This document shows, piece by piece, positions 9,890-23,164 of a stretch of DNA of 64,000 nt. Under the pieces are notes generated by a model. That model saw only the letters and a list, made by a program, of their open reading frames with translations. It did no database searches and was not told the origin of the DNA. Origin of the DNA: Dicyema japonicum (Eukaryota; Dicyemida; Rhombozoa; Dicyemidae); contig RDEW01000083.1 of the NCBI GenBank assembly GCA_011109175.1, positions 62,001 to 126,000 on the forward strand. The letters run 5' to 3'. The position numbers and the translations under genes were made by a program. Each line of letters begins with the position of its first letter. Position 1 is the first letter of the stretch.

Positions 9890-11470
9890 TATTTATTTTT
9901 AAACTCTTTCCATTATCTGTTTGCAGAGTCTCACGAAAGCCGATTTCAAAAGAAATTTCTTATGATGCTTAACAAACATCTAAATTCAATAAAATATGCA
10001 TACTGCAGATTATTTTTAACTCCTTTACAAATGCGGAGAAATCCGGAATTGTAGATTCCGTCAGGATGGGAGGTATTTTTCTTTCACATTGTGGTCCCAG
10101 CATACGTATTGTTTTCCTTTGCAGTAAGTTTAGTTTTTGAATAGTAACCTCTGATAACGCGAATCTCCACGCAGCAGATGCATATTCTACAGCCGCGATT
10201 GTCTGCGGTATATGGCTCCTATTGCATTATTCATATTCGCTGGTGTCTTCTGGATGAGGGCACGTGTGAAATTTAATTTCTGTAGTCCTTTGGTGAAGAC
10301 TTGTTTGGCATGGTAGGTAAAATCAAGCAGCCTGTCATATGTCACTCCCAGGATTAAAGGGTTTCTTGTGACAGGTATCCGAGTATGTCCGATGGAGATT
10401 TCTGGTTCTTCTTTGAACCGCCGGTCGGAGTTGAATAGAGTGCATGATGATTTTGGAGCCGACATTGAGAGACGATTAGCCATCAACCAATCTTGGATAC
10501 AATCCACTTTCTTCTGTGCGAGTGAGACTGCTTCTTGTGGCAATGATCATATCGTCAGCATAAGAAAGCAGTAGGAATTCCCTGTCAATATCTGCTGGGA
10601 AGTGGTGGAGGAAAAAGTTGAATAGAGTGAAAGACAAAGGCGAATCTTGGGGCACTCCGTTTGGTAGTAAACGTGATCGTGATCTTAGGTGGTCACAGAT
10701 GACCCTCCTACGTCTTCTAGATAAAAAGTTGGCCAGTCATAGCTTCAAGTTAGGGCGAATTTTTGAATCAAAGATTTTTCCAATTAAATGTTTCCTCGAT
10801 GCCGAGTCAAACGTTTTGTTGATGTCAATCGAGACCATTGTTGTCCGCATGTGTCTAAGGGTAGTGTTGAAACCATCCGGGATGAACTGTGAAAGTGTTG
10901 ATAAGAAAGTCGTGGTTGATCTTCCAGAACGGAATCCGTGTAGGATATTCGGTTGAGTTAAGGAAAGAGTAATTTCAGATAGGACCAACTTTTCCAACAC
11001 TTTTGATATAGTAGAGGTCAATGAGATTGGTTTTTATGAATTGGGATCTCCTTTTGGATTTCAGGTCTTATGAATTGGAGTGATGGGCGAATTCTTCCAT
11101 ATTTGGGGGACAGTGTTCCAGTTAACGGACAGGTTAAAAATTTCCGTTAGGTAGCCTAATTGCATATTTGCTTAGGTGTTTTAGGTGAATTGAAGATACT
11201 TTGTCTGGGCCTGTGAGTTCTTCAATCCGGCGATAACCTGAGACCTGCTTGCCTGAGAATAGTTCTTGTAAGGTTCATTTTTCGGTTTGCGGGCACTTAC
11301 TTTGATTTCCAGTTGTTTAGAGAATTTCTTAAAGCTGATCGCACCGTAATGTTTCATAAGTAGATTAGGGCGTGTATGACAAATATGTTCTGGAGAGGGG
11401 TTACAGGTTCCATTCGTATCTTCCAACTCTGAATTAATTTTTTTAATGTTTTCCAAAATTGATGAAATGA
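9890..11470 (-). pseudogene. Jockey-type LINE reverse transcriptase, degenerate
   Basis: On the minus strand the RT motifs follow in order with several stops and shifts: entry region (LEDTNGTCNPSPEHICHTRP), KTNPKGDP-like palm start, SLTSTISKVLEKLVLSEITL, HGFRSGRSTTTFLSTLSQF, VSIDINKTFDS, VPQDSPLSFTLFNFFLHHFP, then LSYADDMIIA (catalytic box present) at about 10560. The thumb region ends in YASAAWRF near 10190. The layout is that of a jockey/I-superfamily element. The element is dead. An endonuclease fragment in the same orientation lies at 11690-12110. Confidence 0.85.
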
Positions 11471-11626
11471 ACTTTTCCCGTTAAGGCGATTGATTAGGTG
11501 ACGCCACCTCTGATCCTGATGGTCTTTTATGCTCTGGTTGATACTTTTATGGAATTAATAACAGATTAATTGAATAAAATACTTTTTTCCTAAATTATTT
11601 ATTAGTATAATATATATAACTTGGAC

Positions 11627-11705
11627 ATCATTTATGGCAATTGTGTCATAATTTATGGGAATTGGGTCATCTTTATGGGAATTGGGTCAACATTTAGGGG
11701 ATTGA
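11627..11705. repeat. Short tandem repeat
   Basis: About four imperfect copies of a 19-23 bp unit (tttatgggaattgggtca) in an AT-rich spacer inside LINE debris. Confidence 0.7.
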
Positions 11706-12110
11706 GTGTAGTTGTCTGATGGATTTCAACTCCGTAAGATGGCATTTTTTCATTTGGTTTCTTCGTTTTATGAGTGTAAGTGTCCGGGAATTGAGGGTAG
11801 GTATAAAATTTGTGTATGATGAGAGAGGAATAAATATGTTGTCGGCCACACTGATGATTTTTGCGGCTTCATCAATCAACGTATATGGATGATTGTCCTT
11901 TGACCAATTCCAGGTCTACGAAGTCAGAGAAACCAGACAGAACAATGTTTGCCATGTGTAATGACAGAGGACTGTGAAGCTAGCCAAACAAGGAGTCGGC
12001 ATTTAGGTCACCGCACATTAGAGCTTTTTTAGTACTGAGAGGCAGGGTATATTTGGGTGTAGGATTTTGGGCAGGATCATTGTGGTGGAATATATAAGTT
12101 AATCAAGTTG
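11690..12110 (-). pseudogene. LINE endonuclease-domain fragment
   Basis: The minus strand reads KALMCGDLNADS, the CGDxNA motif of APE-type LINE endonucleases. Downstream, DEAAKIISVADNIFIPL is typical of the segment after the endonuclease. Stops interrupt the frame. It may be the 5' part of the LINE at 9890-11470, separated by the AT-rich 11480-11680 spacer. Confidence 0.65.
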
Positions 12111-12189
12111 ATCCAAAAAGACGAGTACAGACCCATTTTGATGGTGATCTGCTCCATGGTATCGTCTGAGTCCAAAAGTTCTGAGGTTC

Positions 12190-13020
12190 GTCAACTCACA
12201 TCAATGAAAGATATTCCGTTTTTTGTAATTGTGAGTAGTTTTCCACCTGGTCTTCCCTGACGGTCCTTACGGATTATTGTGTATTCCGGGAAAAAAGGTG
12301 TCCGGTTAGGAAGTCCCTTAGCCATACGAATAGTTGTTTTGAAATATCTGCAGCTGCAAGCCTTGATAGGAAGGCTTCGTGTCACACAATATCGAAGGCC
12401 TTTGATAAATCCAGGCACACTATGTTTAGTTGTCTCTTGAGTGTTGTTCCTTTTAGTTCTTCCACATACATTTGATGAATGCAGTCGGTGCAAGACTTTC
12501 CAGGTTTGAAGACTCATTGTACTGCGAAAAGGAAATCGCCCTCCGGACACAGCCTCTCGAAGACAATTCGCTCAATAATCTTGGATATCGAGCATATAAG
12601 GCTTATCAGCCTATAGCTGAAAGGGCCCCTCCCAGACTTTCCTGGTTTGAGAATCATTTTGACTACAGAATTTTTTTACCGTTTTGGGACACATCCTTAC
12701 TTTATACTTGTGTTGAACAGACTTTTTAGGACGAGCAGTAAAGCCACGGTCCTTCTTTGAACATTTTCATGTTAACGTGGTCAAAGCCCGGATCATTGCA
12801 TGCTCTAATTGCTGTCATGATTTCCTTGAGGGTGATTTTCTTATCATCATCTTTGAAGTCGTTTAGTGATTAATTGCATGTTTATGTTCACATGGGTTTA
12901 TTCTATAGATTTTGTCCAATTGACTTTTGAAGAATTATGAGCTTCTTCCTCAGAGTGCAAACCCCCATCTGGGTTTTTGAGAACAATCTTTTTTTAATCC
13001 AACGATCCCGATTTGTTTTA
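12190..13020 (-). pseudogene. Second jockey-type LINE reverse transcriptase fragment
   Basis: Minus-strand segments are KKITLKEIMTAIRACNDPGF (finger start, about 12835), VKMILKPGKSGRGPFSYRLI then SISKIIERIVFERL (about 12670-12550) and LNIVCLDLSKAFD (motif A, about 12430). The frame shifts between segments and the sequence breaks off before the YADD box. It is a separate insertion from the neighbouring element, since motif A occurs in both. Confidence 0.8.
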
Positions 13021-13392
13021 AGTTCGCACCCCCGAAAATGTTAAAAGCCAACCTCGCACACCGGATTTTAAAGCTAACAAAATTCGAATTTTATTCGAAA
13101 AAATTAGATAGGTTTTTTAGACTTTTCCTGCCTTTTAGTTTTAATTCTTCAAAACGTGGTTTTTTGTTTGCTTGAGCAATTTTGAGATCGTTTTTAGGGT
13201 TTTTCGGTACTTATTTTTATGTGTAGTAGAAATGAAAATTTAGTTGCAAACGGAGCCAGAACTTGCTGTGCTTTTTTTGCGGAAACCCAACTTGCGAACC
13301 GCACCAAAAAACCTCCAAAGAATTTAAGTCCTACAACATTTTCAGTGATGTTGCAGTTTCAATCAATGTCTTTATCCTCATCACCATCTTCT
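13021..13392. other. No recognised gene
   Basis: Short open frames on the plus strand are not recognisable. Nothing else seen. Confidence 0.3.
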
Positions 13393-13720
13393 CTATTTTG
13401 AAAGCAAATGGGTTAACAACACAGGTACCAGAATCTTTAATATTTCCAATGCTACTTTGAATGACGCCAAAAGTGACGGTTTGTCAATGCAGGTAAATCC
13501 AAGCTTCGGAAGCGTTCCTTGGATATCGTATCGGGACTTTTTAGCCTTCAAATATTTAAGATCATTTCCTGGACGTTTTTCCTCATGGATAAATTTAAAA
13601 TGTCCGTTCAGCTTCGATGGTTTCAAATTTGAATTATAAAAAATTGCATCACAAAACACGCACTGGGTCTATTAATTCCATCAATAATTATCTTCGTAAA
13701 CCATATTCTGGCAACCTACC
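13393..13720 (-). pseudogene. hAT transposase N-terminal (BED-like zinc finger) fragment
   Basis: The minus strand reads CVFCDAIFYNSNLKPSKLNG then HFKFIHEEKRP. This C-x2-C plus KPSKLxxH pattern starts ZBED5/FAM200-like hAT transposases. It continues GFTCIDKPSLLASFKVALEI. Only this end is present, abutting the RTE-like LINE at 13731. Confidence 0.75.
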
Positions 13721-13730
13721 CTGTATTTAA

Positions 13731-16025
13731 ATGCCAAGAAAATCTTATGAGCAAACTCTCCTACAATCTAATTGGATGCAACGTTACTGCAAAACATCAA
13801 ATCTCGAGTCTTTGTCACTTAGAATCTCACAATTTCGCAACATGGAACGTAAGAGCTTAAACGAAGGGAAACTAGAAGTCGTAAAAAGAGAAATGAGAAG
13901 GCTTGATATTGACCTGCTTGGAGTAAGCGAACTTCACTGGATTGACAGTGGTTTTTTTCGTTCTGATGATTTCGTCATATATTATTCTGGTAACATTAAT
14001 GCGAAGAGAAACGGAGTGGCCTTCATTGCTTCAAAGAAAATTGCACGTGCTATTGAAAGTCATAGAATATTTAATGATCGGATAATACTAATCCACGTCC
14101 GTGGACGACCATTGAATATTACGGTCATGCAAGTGTATGCCCCAACATCTATTGCCAAGGATGACGAAATTGACCAATTTTATTATGAATTTCAAGAGGC
14201 ACTAAAACTAATACCCAAAAAGGACATAATCTACATAATGGGGGATTTCAATTCAAAAGTTGGGTGTATGCCACATACGGATATTGTGGGAAGTTTTGGT
14301 TTGGGGAAAAGAAATGATGCTGGGGATCGACTGGTCCAATTCTGTCAGGAAAATGGATTTCAGATAACTAACACATGGTTCAAACAGCACAAACGACGAT
14401 TATACACTTGGACGTCGCCAAATGGAATGTCTAGGAACCAGATTGATTATATTTTGTGCGCCAAACGTTGGAAAAGCTCTATAACAGCCGTCAAAACATA
14501 TCCAGGGGCAGACTGTGGAACAAACCATCAGCTACTTGTTGCAAAAATTAGGACGAAATTCAGTAACACTTGGAATACCCCCCGAGTAAAGAAATTCGAT
14601 GTCTTAAGCATACCACCAGAATACGCAATGGAAGTTAAGCACAATATTGGATTACTGGATTTGAACGGAAGGATGCAGGAACGCTGCAATAGAACATGTC
14701 AAATACAAAACGCCGGCCAAGTGCTCTGAGTGGCTCTCTGCCAACACCCTAAACATTGCTGAGCCTCGTAAAGCTGCTAAAGTCTCTGGGAATATAGACG
14801 AGATAAGAATATTTAACTTTGAATTCAAAATGGCAGCCAAGAAGGATAAAGAAGACTACTGGAGGTTACACTGCAAAAAAATGGAAGATGACTATAAGAG
14901 AGGTCACACTAGGAATGCGTATTTACAACTAAAAAATTACGAACCCCCTTTACGAAAATAATGGGCAAAATCAAGGACAAATGGTGTTGAATTGCTAGGC
15001 TAACAGAACATCCGAAATCGTTGGAGAGAATATACGAAATCGTTGGCTATATTCAGAAACTGTGTGCCCACCCATATGTGTTGATGAAGCAACGTTGGGT
15101 GAGGGGCATAAAATCTTTGAAGAGGAATGCGTGTGGGCTACACGGCAATTAACGGAGAACAAGGCACCAGGGATTAACAACATCTCAAGCGAATTGTTGA
15201 AGGCTATACCGGTGGCAGCTATCACCAGTCTATGTCAAAAAATTTGGGAAACTGGTATTTGCCCACGTGTGTGGAAAAGATCTATATTTATTCCAATACC
15301 GAAAAAAGGGGATAGCAAGGACTGTTCAAACTATCGTACAATAGCCTTAATTCCCCACGTCAGCAAAATACTTCTAAAGATAATACAACATCGTCTAATG
15401 CTAAATGCAGAAATAATTCTACCGGATGTCCAAGCAGGATTCAGGAAGGGACGAGGCACAAGTGACCATATAGCAAATGTAAGGTGGATTATGGAGAAAG
15501 CTCATGAATCCCAAAAAAATGTATACACGTGCTTCATTGACTATCGGAAAGCTTTTGATTCCGTTATACATGACAATCTGTGGTCCGCTTTAAAAGAATT
15601 TGGATTCGATGCCAATCTGGTATTATCAAATCTCTTTATAATGATCAAGAAGCTACTGTTAGAACAGTGTATGGAGATACCGATTGGTTCAAAATTAATA
15701 AAGGAGTAAGACAAGGATGCTTATTATCTCCCATCCTATTCAATATTTATGTCGAAATGATCATGATAAAATTGGAGGCAGGAACATCAATAATTTGCGC
15801 TATGCTGACGATACAACCTTACTGGCTGAAACAGAGGATGGCCTCAGGGAGTTGATTCTAAGATTCAGAGAAGAGAGCGCCGTTTTTGGTTTATTGCTAA
15901 ATATCAAGAAGACCAAAATTATGACGACTGCTAATAATGGAACTAAAAATTGGGAATGAGAAAATAGAGAGTTTCGATAATGATGTCTTTCTGGGATGTC
16001 TAATTAATCGGAATGGAAGCTCCAT
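13731..16025 (+). pseudogene. RTE-like LINE: endonuclease plus reverse transcriptase
   Basis: The endonuclease domain (about 13840-14600) has KLEVVKREMRRLDIDLLGVS, ELHWIDSG, MQVYAPTS, YIMGDFNSKVG, NQIDYILCAKRW and TNHQLLV, in the order seen in RTE/BovB-type (craniofacial-development-protein-2-like) elements. A missing base near 13853 breaks the expected TWNVRSLNEGK start. The RT (15062-15960) has NKAPGINNISSELLKAIP, IPIPKKGDSKDCSNYRTIAL, FRKGRGTSDH, CFIDYRKAFDSV, VRQGCLLSPILFN and RYADDTTLLAE, with frameshifts near 15600, 15740 and 15830. The element stops abruptly at about 16025 against an opposite-strand fragment. Dead copy. Confidence 0.88.
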
Positions 16026-16892
16026 GTGGTCCATCCGATCAACACATCTACTTAACTTCCTTCTTAGTCGATTTCTTTCTTTAATCAGTCGAAAGGTAAT
16101 AGGCAAAATTTCAATACTTTTCTTACGGTTTCCATTGGACAATATCTTCTTAGCTTCTTTGATAGCAAAGTCTGTCCTCCTCTTAACATTCGAGATACAT
16201 TTGTAGTGATAGTTCATCTCTTTGAGGTAGTTCAAAAGGTCGCTGTCCTCAACCCAATCGGGTAAGTTCTTCAATAAAATTTTGATGGCCTCGCGGTTAT
16301 CTTTCTAAATCGGTAATTGTCCGGTACGAAGGGCAAGCATGGTGCACGGCCTCTATAAAGGCCATCTTGTTAGAGTTGCTGTATTATCCAAGACGGAAGG
16401 TAACTAATCCTTTGGCTCATCCACATAGATCCTAATTCGTCGTGAGGGTACAGTAAATTAGCGCTCATAGTTGAATAGACTGAGATCTGCACAGTCAGGT
16501 TGTCTGAGTACTTCATTGAGGTTGTTGGTCGATTTCGCATCGCTTTCACTAACAGGTTCAGCTTTCTTGATAATGGGTTCTAGATTGGTCACCGTTATGG
16601 GCATTCCATTAGCGGATATAGATTCTTTAGCTCTGCACGGCGTCTTATCTTCCTCCCTGATTATTTAACAATTGCATTCCTGAGGGCGAGAAGAGTTGCT
16701 CTGCTTTGTTGCTGTTCTCTCAATTTTTTGTTTCAAATAATCACATGACGATTCTATCTAGTAGGTAGACAATATTTTCTTGTCTTTGGAGTCGTAGTGA
16801 TTATATTCAAAATTATTTTGACCATTTGTGTTACCATCAGAATCTTCTCTATTCGTCAATATTCTTTTACAAGCAAACAAGAATTTACCCAT
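16026..16892 (-). pseudogene. LINE ORF1-like protein fragment
   Basis: On the minus strand a frame starts at ATG 16892 (MGKFLFACKRILTNREDSDG), passes ISANGMPITVTNLEPIIKKA, and reaches IKILLKNLPDWVEDSDLL then YKCISNVKRRTDFAI. The last part is an RRM-like module also present in the ORF1-like copy at 47690-48590 (IVLKNLPFWVDDNDLHEFVK). After that a piece resembling the endonuclease-RT linker (FRLIKERNRLRRKLSR) follows. Stops and shifts occur near 16310 and 16450. Confidence 0.6.
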
Positions 16893-17389
16893 GCTGTTGA
16901 ACTAATTTAAATTGAATTGATTTTTTAAATATAATTTTTTAATTAATAACTATTATTATTTGTATATAATTAAGATTTTTATATACATCTAATTTTACAA
17001 ACAAATATTTCCGATAAGCTTTTCGCGCCTCCATTCACACGATTCTGCGCCTCCTAATTTAGAAACCTCTACTTTATAAAATTCTAAAAATGTACAGAAC
17101 AGTAATAAATCCTTAGATCAGATAGGTATCTGTGAGGGAATCGGATTCTTCTTTTATGATTTAGGAATATTTGATTAGTCACGTGCCAGCTAATTCTTGT
17201 GTGATTTTAACTAATCTCTTGTGACTTTCAGTATTCTGAGCACTATTCCCTAAGCAATCATAGTATCTCCTAAGAAATTATAGTATGAGACCTTGACATC
17301 AGTGCGTTCTTTTAGAAGAAAAAACCAAATTTTTAATTTTGTCTAAAAGTGATTGGTCCACATCGTTACTACGGAGAAAACTAAACGTC
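16893..17389. other. No recognised gene
   Basis: AT-rich spacer. Nothing recognised. Confidence 0.3.
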
Positions 17390-17605
17390 CACCCAATAAT
17401 GGAATACTTTACGCCATCGGGACTTCTTCAAGATGGCAAATTCCCCTTACCTTCCCATCGGGTCGGACATTAAACTATATCTAGACGCCTGCCCGAGACA
17501 CGAGAAGAAACCTTACCCGTTTTGAGGTTAACCCAGGATTCCAAAACTAACCGCAGGAAAAGGACCGGTATGGACATCGGGATCACTTAATTTGAAAATA
17601 ACTCT
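17390..17605 (+). pseudogene. Unidentified repeated protein fragment, copy 2
   Basis: The plus frame reads RHRDFFKMANSPYLPIGSDI then KLYLDACPRHEKKP, matching the family at 1755-2440 and including the upstream stretch with IMEY. A stop follows, then a shifted MDI motif. The two loci diverge enough to be old copies. Confidence 0.5.
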
Positions 17606-20600
17606 TGTTCTTTTTCTCGTGATTCCAGGGTTAATAAAATTAAATTAAATATTTGAGACATTGAAAAAGCAATAACTGCCATTCATCAATTGCCTGGCTG
17701 AAGCCTATTCCTGTGCCAAGATTGTCAACCTGCTGGATGATGAGGCAGTGATAATATCCTCCTTGCTTAAACTGTGTGCGGAGCGAAAACGAATACTGCT
17801 ACTATCCACTGTCGTGAAAAGTGAGCGCGAGAATATTGCTACTATCCACTGTCGTGAAAAATCGTTTTTCGAGGCATGCAGGGGCGAGCCAAAGCTTTCG
17901 TCTACCCAGGGCGACTGTTTGATAATGATGCCCCTTATAACTGACTTAAAAAATCGTGACTAAATAAATTATAAATGTTGGCATACATGAGAATGAAGAA
18001 ATAAAATTTCAAGCACTTATTTCCAGTCACTTACTTCCATGTCCTATCGCTCCTTTGCAAAATAATTATTGACTGTGTTAAACACACCGGTAACCAAGGC
18101 ACAATACGCCTCATACGCAAGCGTGACACCGTCGTCATAATAAGAAACGTCCCTTACAGCGCTCGTTCGAATAAAACAGTGATCGCTAGCAGTCAATCTT
18201 GTCTATGATAAAAAAACATCGAGAAAAAAGTGACTAGAGCTTAATAAAGTAAATTCTATGGCTTGGATCTGCTGCACAGAGCGGCTTCCCCTATAGCTCT
18301 TTCTAGGCATGTCCCTGTATGCCAGTCTTAAAGTGATGTTGAAAAACGCTATTTGGAGTCGACTGGTCTCACAAAAAACGATGGTAAGCGCACTACGAGA
18401 TTACAACATTTTTTTCAAATGGTCTGAGCTTGGTTTGGATCGCTACGTGTTTTGATACAATAGGGAGATATAAAGAGTATGCCTATTTAACACTAAAAGG
18501 GATTTGGACTCCATTTATCGCCATTTTTAATCATCGGTTTGCTTGGAGACTTTTTAAGGAGTGTGGGAAAGACTAGCCACTGTGATTTTATCAGAGCTAT
18601 TAGGCGTATTAGGAAATGGAGAGATTGCAGATGTGGACCCATCAACGAGGCACCTAATAATAGACCATCATTATTTAAGAGAATGTTTTCTCTCACGTGC
18701 AGTACTGTTAAGAATTCCCATTCATGTTTGCCCAATTTCTCAACCCAATAGTTGCTTACTTTGATATATTATATCTAATCTGATGGTAGACTGAGGATCT
18801 CTAGTACGTCCTCTCTATACATTGTATGATAATATCCTGAACAAGGATCATGATTTCCTCTAGGTTTTTCATCTGAAGTCAGTACCACAGGAGAATCTCA
18901 CGTGTAATATCAGTTATCTTGCCCCTGGATGATTTCTCTTACGATTTTTGACGACTAAATAACCTTGCCTATGCTTTCCTGATTTATATTCATTACGTCC
19001 TTAATCTCGACCTGAGAAAAATATATGCCTTATACCAACACTCATTAAGTCAACCTCTTTCATCGCCAGGTCATATCTGACAACCTTCGTGATCACCCAT
19101 TTTCTCCAGTTCTTGATATTTTCTGAGAACTTGTAAATGTGGCTACAGTATTAGTGACTACAATTCACGTTTGAGTGACTTTTCTATGAAATCAATCCAC
19201 TTTTGGATGCATGACTCAAAGTTGACTGTTCACCGGATTCACTGTCGGTCACTGGAATAGTCATGCACTTTTTGGGGAGCCATCGCAGGCTTTTGAGTTT
19301 CCAAATGCTCCACCTTCTGTCATTTACGCTCACTCTATTGGGAGAGAGGTAATACTACGCGCATGTGTCTGTTCATAATAGTCCTTAGTAAACTCCCTCA
19401 GCTTTCTTATTTATTTCCGGTTGTTTTCTTTATCATCGTTCTATTCTTAATTCATGTCTTACGTCTGTTTTCACATTAGACTCCTCGAATATCCCACGTG
19501 CGTGGATAGATGAGCGATTGATTGTTAAGGGACATTCGCATAATCAGGAATTACACGCTTTTTCGTTTAGAAACGCCTCAAAGGATTCATTAAAGGAAGA
19601 AATGAGCCTGAGAACAGCATCGTTTTAACAAATCTTAAAGAAATTGACTGTCTACGCATAAACCTAACTGAGTCCTGATTTTGACTGTTTTTTGCAGGAT
19701 ATTGAGAGGGAATCGCTTTCTATGTTGAAATGTCTAACATGGCATAGAGGAATGTCCATCTTTAAGTTACAGCAGATTAATCTGAGTTCCCGAGTACCAG
19801 TCTACCCAACCTTCCTCATAATTACTAATTTTCGCGCTTTTAATGAGTCCATCTGCATAGCTGTCAACCGAACAACCTCACAAACTAGTTCCCCAATCTC
19901 AGGTAAGTCGGACAGGGCTATTAAGGTTACAAATATATGAGGTTACTCGAAAATTTAAATATTCAATATAAAATAATAATTGTCTCCTCCAATCAATCTC
20001 CGTTGAAACATCAGACGTGCTTGATCAACAGAGTTTATCGAACTGAACGCCTAATTTTTAAAGATCGAGCGTTCATCGCAATAATAGTAAGATCAGACTT
20101 TATGCTTGTAGAATCCCTGACTTTACTGATGAAGGCTTTTAAAAGGTTGTGGGAAACAAAGTCAAAATGATAAAGGTTTTTCAAAATGTTGTCTTAATTA
20201 AATAGTCGTTTCCAGTTGGCATTTTAATAGTTGAAGTGCCAAGGGCAATATTGAGTTGTGGTCGCATCTTGAATCATAGGTGACTGAGCAAGAAGAGAAG
20301 GAACAAAAAGTAATTAACATTCATATCACAACAGATGAGAACGTTGTAGACAGCAGGTAAATCGGACCTAGCATAGTCTGGTGGGGAAACGATAAAAATT
20401 GAATGAGGAAATATTTTATTTTGTAGTTCTAAATCAAGTCGCAATTATTTCAATAGCATCGTCATCTTCCAAAAGGATTTTCACTTCCGAAGAGCTGTTC
20501 AGGAATTTAAGGTCCTTCTGACAAATAGTTAAGAGACCACCAGACCGTTTCTTCGATCGTTGCAATCATGAAAGCCAACGCTTCATCAATTATAATAAGA

Positions 20601-21240
20601 TTTAAAGATTAAAGTCAAATTATGACTTATCAAGATTAATTTAATATTTGTTTATTAAAAAAAATGTTTTAAAATATGGCGAACCTTTTAATGCATTATT
20701 AATTTATCATTATTTTACCACGTTGTTGTTTTATTGTGTATTGTTTTTTGCTGTATTGTATTTACTTTAATCTTCTATGAATATATTATTGGATTAATCA
20801 TATAGTGTTGAAGGCTGTTATCAAAATGTCTAATATCTATTTATTTTGGTGACTATAAATATGGATTGTTCTTCACTATTTGATTTGTCTCATTACTTTA
20901 TAATAAAATAAAGCCTTCATACGAGAGTAATTGTAATGAACAAATGATTTATTATTATTTTCGAAACCCAACACTTTGGACAGTCTTATAGCTCTCGAAG
21001 TAGTTGTTGTTTTACATTTTCCTATATTCTTTATTCTATTCGATTTTGTACGGATTCATCATATTGTGTTGAAGTAAATTATCGAAAAGTCTATTATATT
21101 TTTTAACATATTAAAGGCTCTTTCTACAGATCAAGATGATGTTTGACATTGTGGCAAAATACAATAATCCTGATTGCAAATTTTTGGTTGGTGAATTCAA
21201 TTATTATTTAGAGCACTTTCACAGAACCAAAGAACGTTAT
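17606..21240. other. Long tract without a recognised gene
   Basis: Scattered open frames (17748-17963, 18493-18764, 19692-19940, 19937-20170) have no recognisable family. At 17795-17870 a segment of about 34 bp (ctactatccactgtcgtgaa core) is duplicated in tandem. At 20770-20850 and 21050-21120 two diverged copies of a sequence around atcatatagtgttgaa occur. I see no convincing micro-intron gene, but an unfamiliar one could be missed here. Confidence 0.35.
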
Positions 21241-21244
21241 ATTA

Positions 21245-21560
21245 ACTAAAGTCCCGTTTGTGCCACGCGTTTCGAAATTTGCTTCTATAGGCGTCTCCAT
21301 CGCCCTCTGCTTTGCACATCTGTCTATCTCTTCTCCAGATTTAAGTTTTCTTCCATATTCATTAATTCCTTGTTCAGAGCCACGGGTAGAGTGACTCTGG
21401 GACTTCCTCTGAACGATGGTTTGTTCTCATTGTTAAAGTAATTGTCCATTATTATATTTGCAGGGGCGTTTATGTCCGTTCTAAGCACGTGCCCAAACAG
21501 TCTCCATCATGATTCAACAATGTCAACAGTGAGCTCAATGTTTTTTTTAAACCACTTATT
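21245..21560 (-). pseudogene. LINE 3' end fragment
   Basis: The minus strand reads WRLFGHVLRTDINAPANIIM then FRGSPRVTLPVALNKEL, the C-terminal signature of the LINE family at 39180-41865 (RWRLFGHVLRMNPDAPANKA, FRGRPRSTLPTAS). Only the last 100 or so residues remain. Confidence 0.8.
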
Positions 21561-22290
21561 GTGATCCCATTTTCTATGCAATTCTTAATATCCTCCTTTT
21601 CATTTTATTCCGATTAATTCTGTGGGTTCCGGTGTTTGAAAAGGATCCATAATTTTTTAACGAAAAACATTTTATTAACAAAAAGAGATTTAAATAATTG
21701 CGTATTTGTTCCACGTAAAACGGCAATCCCGATTCGTTGGAATGGGTGACAACTTTTCCGGTGAGCCACACGACACCACGTTAACACTCATATAATTTAA
21801 TATTAACCGCACTTTAAGATTTTTGAAGTGGATATTTTCACGGAACCAAAAATTATTTATCACGTTGGATATTGTTCTGAGCACATCATGATAAGATAAC
21901 AATACATCATATGTTTAAGAAAGATTTTTTTTCCCATATGTGAGCAATAAATGTCCTTTCTCAAAACACAGTAATGATAATGATTCAAAGTTATACTCTC
22001 AGTAACGAAAGTTCCTAACTAACCCTCTTTAAATGGGAATAAATTCTTTTGTTTGGACTTTGTTCTAGAATTCTCACAGATAATAGTTGAGAAAAAAGAC
22101 TCGATATCTCTATATGGGTTGTTCATCATGTTTAGGCTTTTGAGCCTTTTCTGTGATTCTTCTTTTATTTTTTCTATCAGTTCATCAATTATTTTGGACC
22201 ATGCTTAGTGTACATTGCCTTGAGAATTTCTTCAATTCTCGCTCTTATATTTCAGTGATCAATGGTGAATCGGAGTAATGCTTCTGTAAC
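21561..22290. other. No recognised gene
   Basis: Open minus-strand frames at 21574-21902 are not recognisable. Confidence 0.3.
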
Positions 22291-22299
22291 TTTCATAGT

Positions 22300-22985
22300 C
22301 AAAATTTTTGAGTATCGTCCATTTACCTATACAACGAACTATAGCAAATTTTACTGAAAAGAAAATCAAAGAGGGTATTAGTTACAACATTATCAAATGT
22401 TTGACTAATTGAGTGGAATTCGGGAATGTTATAATATTTCTTTTTTCCAATTTATATTTATTTAACTTAATTTTTTCGATAAATATTTGAATAATTCTTT
22501 TACAATCTATTAACGTCACATACTTTCCCTTAAGTTCTAATGAAACTTCATTAAATTTTCAAAAATCCAAGTCAAATAAACAATTTCTTTCTTTTTCGAT
22601 ACAATTAAATCTGCTAAATTTTTATCACGTTCAGAAGTAAGAAAATTTACGATTCTGTCAAATAATATTGAAAATCTTTCTTATACATTTCCGCTTGATA
22701 ATAACCTCAGTGTGAAGCACAAGATGGACATATGTTCTTTAACCTCATAGCAAAATTTTCTAAAAAGACGATCATACTTGCTGTTTGCTTTAATTTTGTT
22801 TATGGTTTTAATAACTATATTTAACGTTTCATTTAGAATTGGCGAAAGAGGGAAAAATAGTATTTCTAAGCCTTTCACATAAAATATTGAATCATTGGTA
22901 AATGGCACGGATTTTAAAATTTTGTCGGGATTTAAACCCATCAGATCAATTACATATTTTTAATCTTTGCACGAAAACCTCCAAT
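22300..22985 (-). pseudogene. hAT transposase C-terminal fragment (ZBED5/FAM200-like)
   Basis: The minus strand reads ETLNIVIKTINKIKANSKYD, RLFRKFCYEVKEHMSILCFT, RFSILFDRIVNFLTSERDKN and VSLELKGKYVTLIDC. These correspond to the IKxINxIKxxxLxxRLFxxLC and LNLxLQGKN blocks in the C-terminal half of hAT transposases. Several stops make it a pseudogene. Confidence 0.75.
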
Positions 22986-23164
22986 ATTATTTTTTTATTC
23001 CATTACAGTTATAATTTATTCTCTCAATGATTTTATGGATATCTTTTAAAATATAATGATGTTTCATCGCAATTGAAAATGTTACTTTCTCCTAAGCATT
23101 TTACAAAATCATCATATTCAGCAAAAAACGGTAATTGTGAAGTTTCAGATGAATTATTCTCTCC

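Noticed and set aside
17748-17963. Small protein gene
   Set aside because: The frame contains a 34-bp tandem duplication and matches no family; coding status is unsupported.
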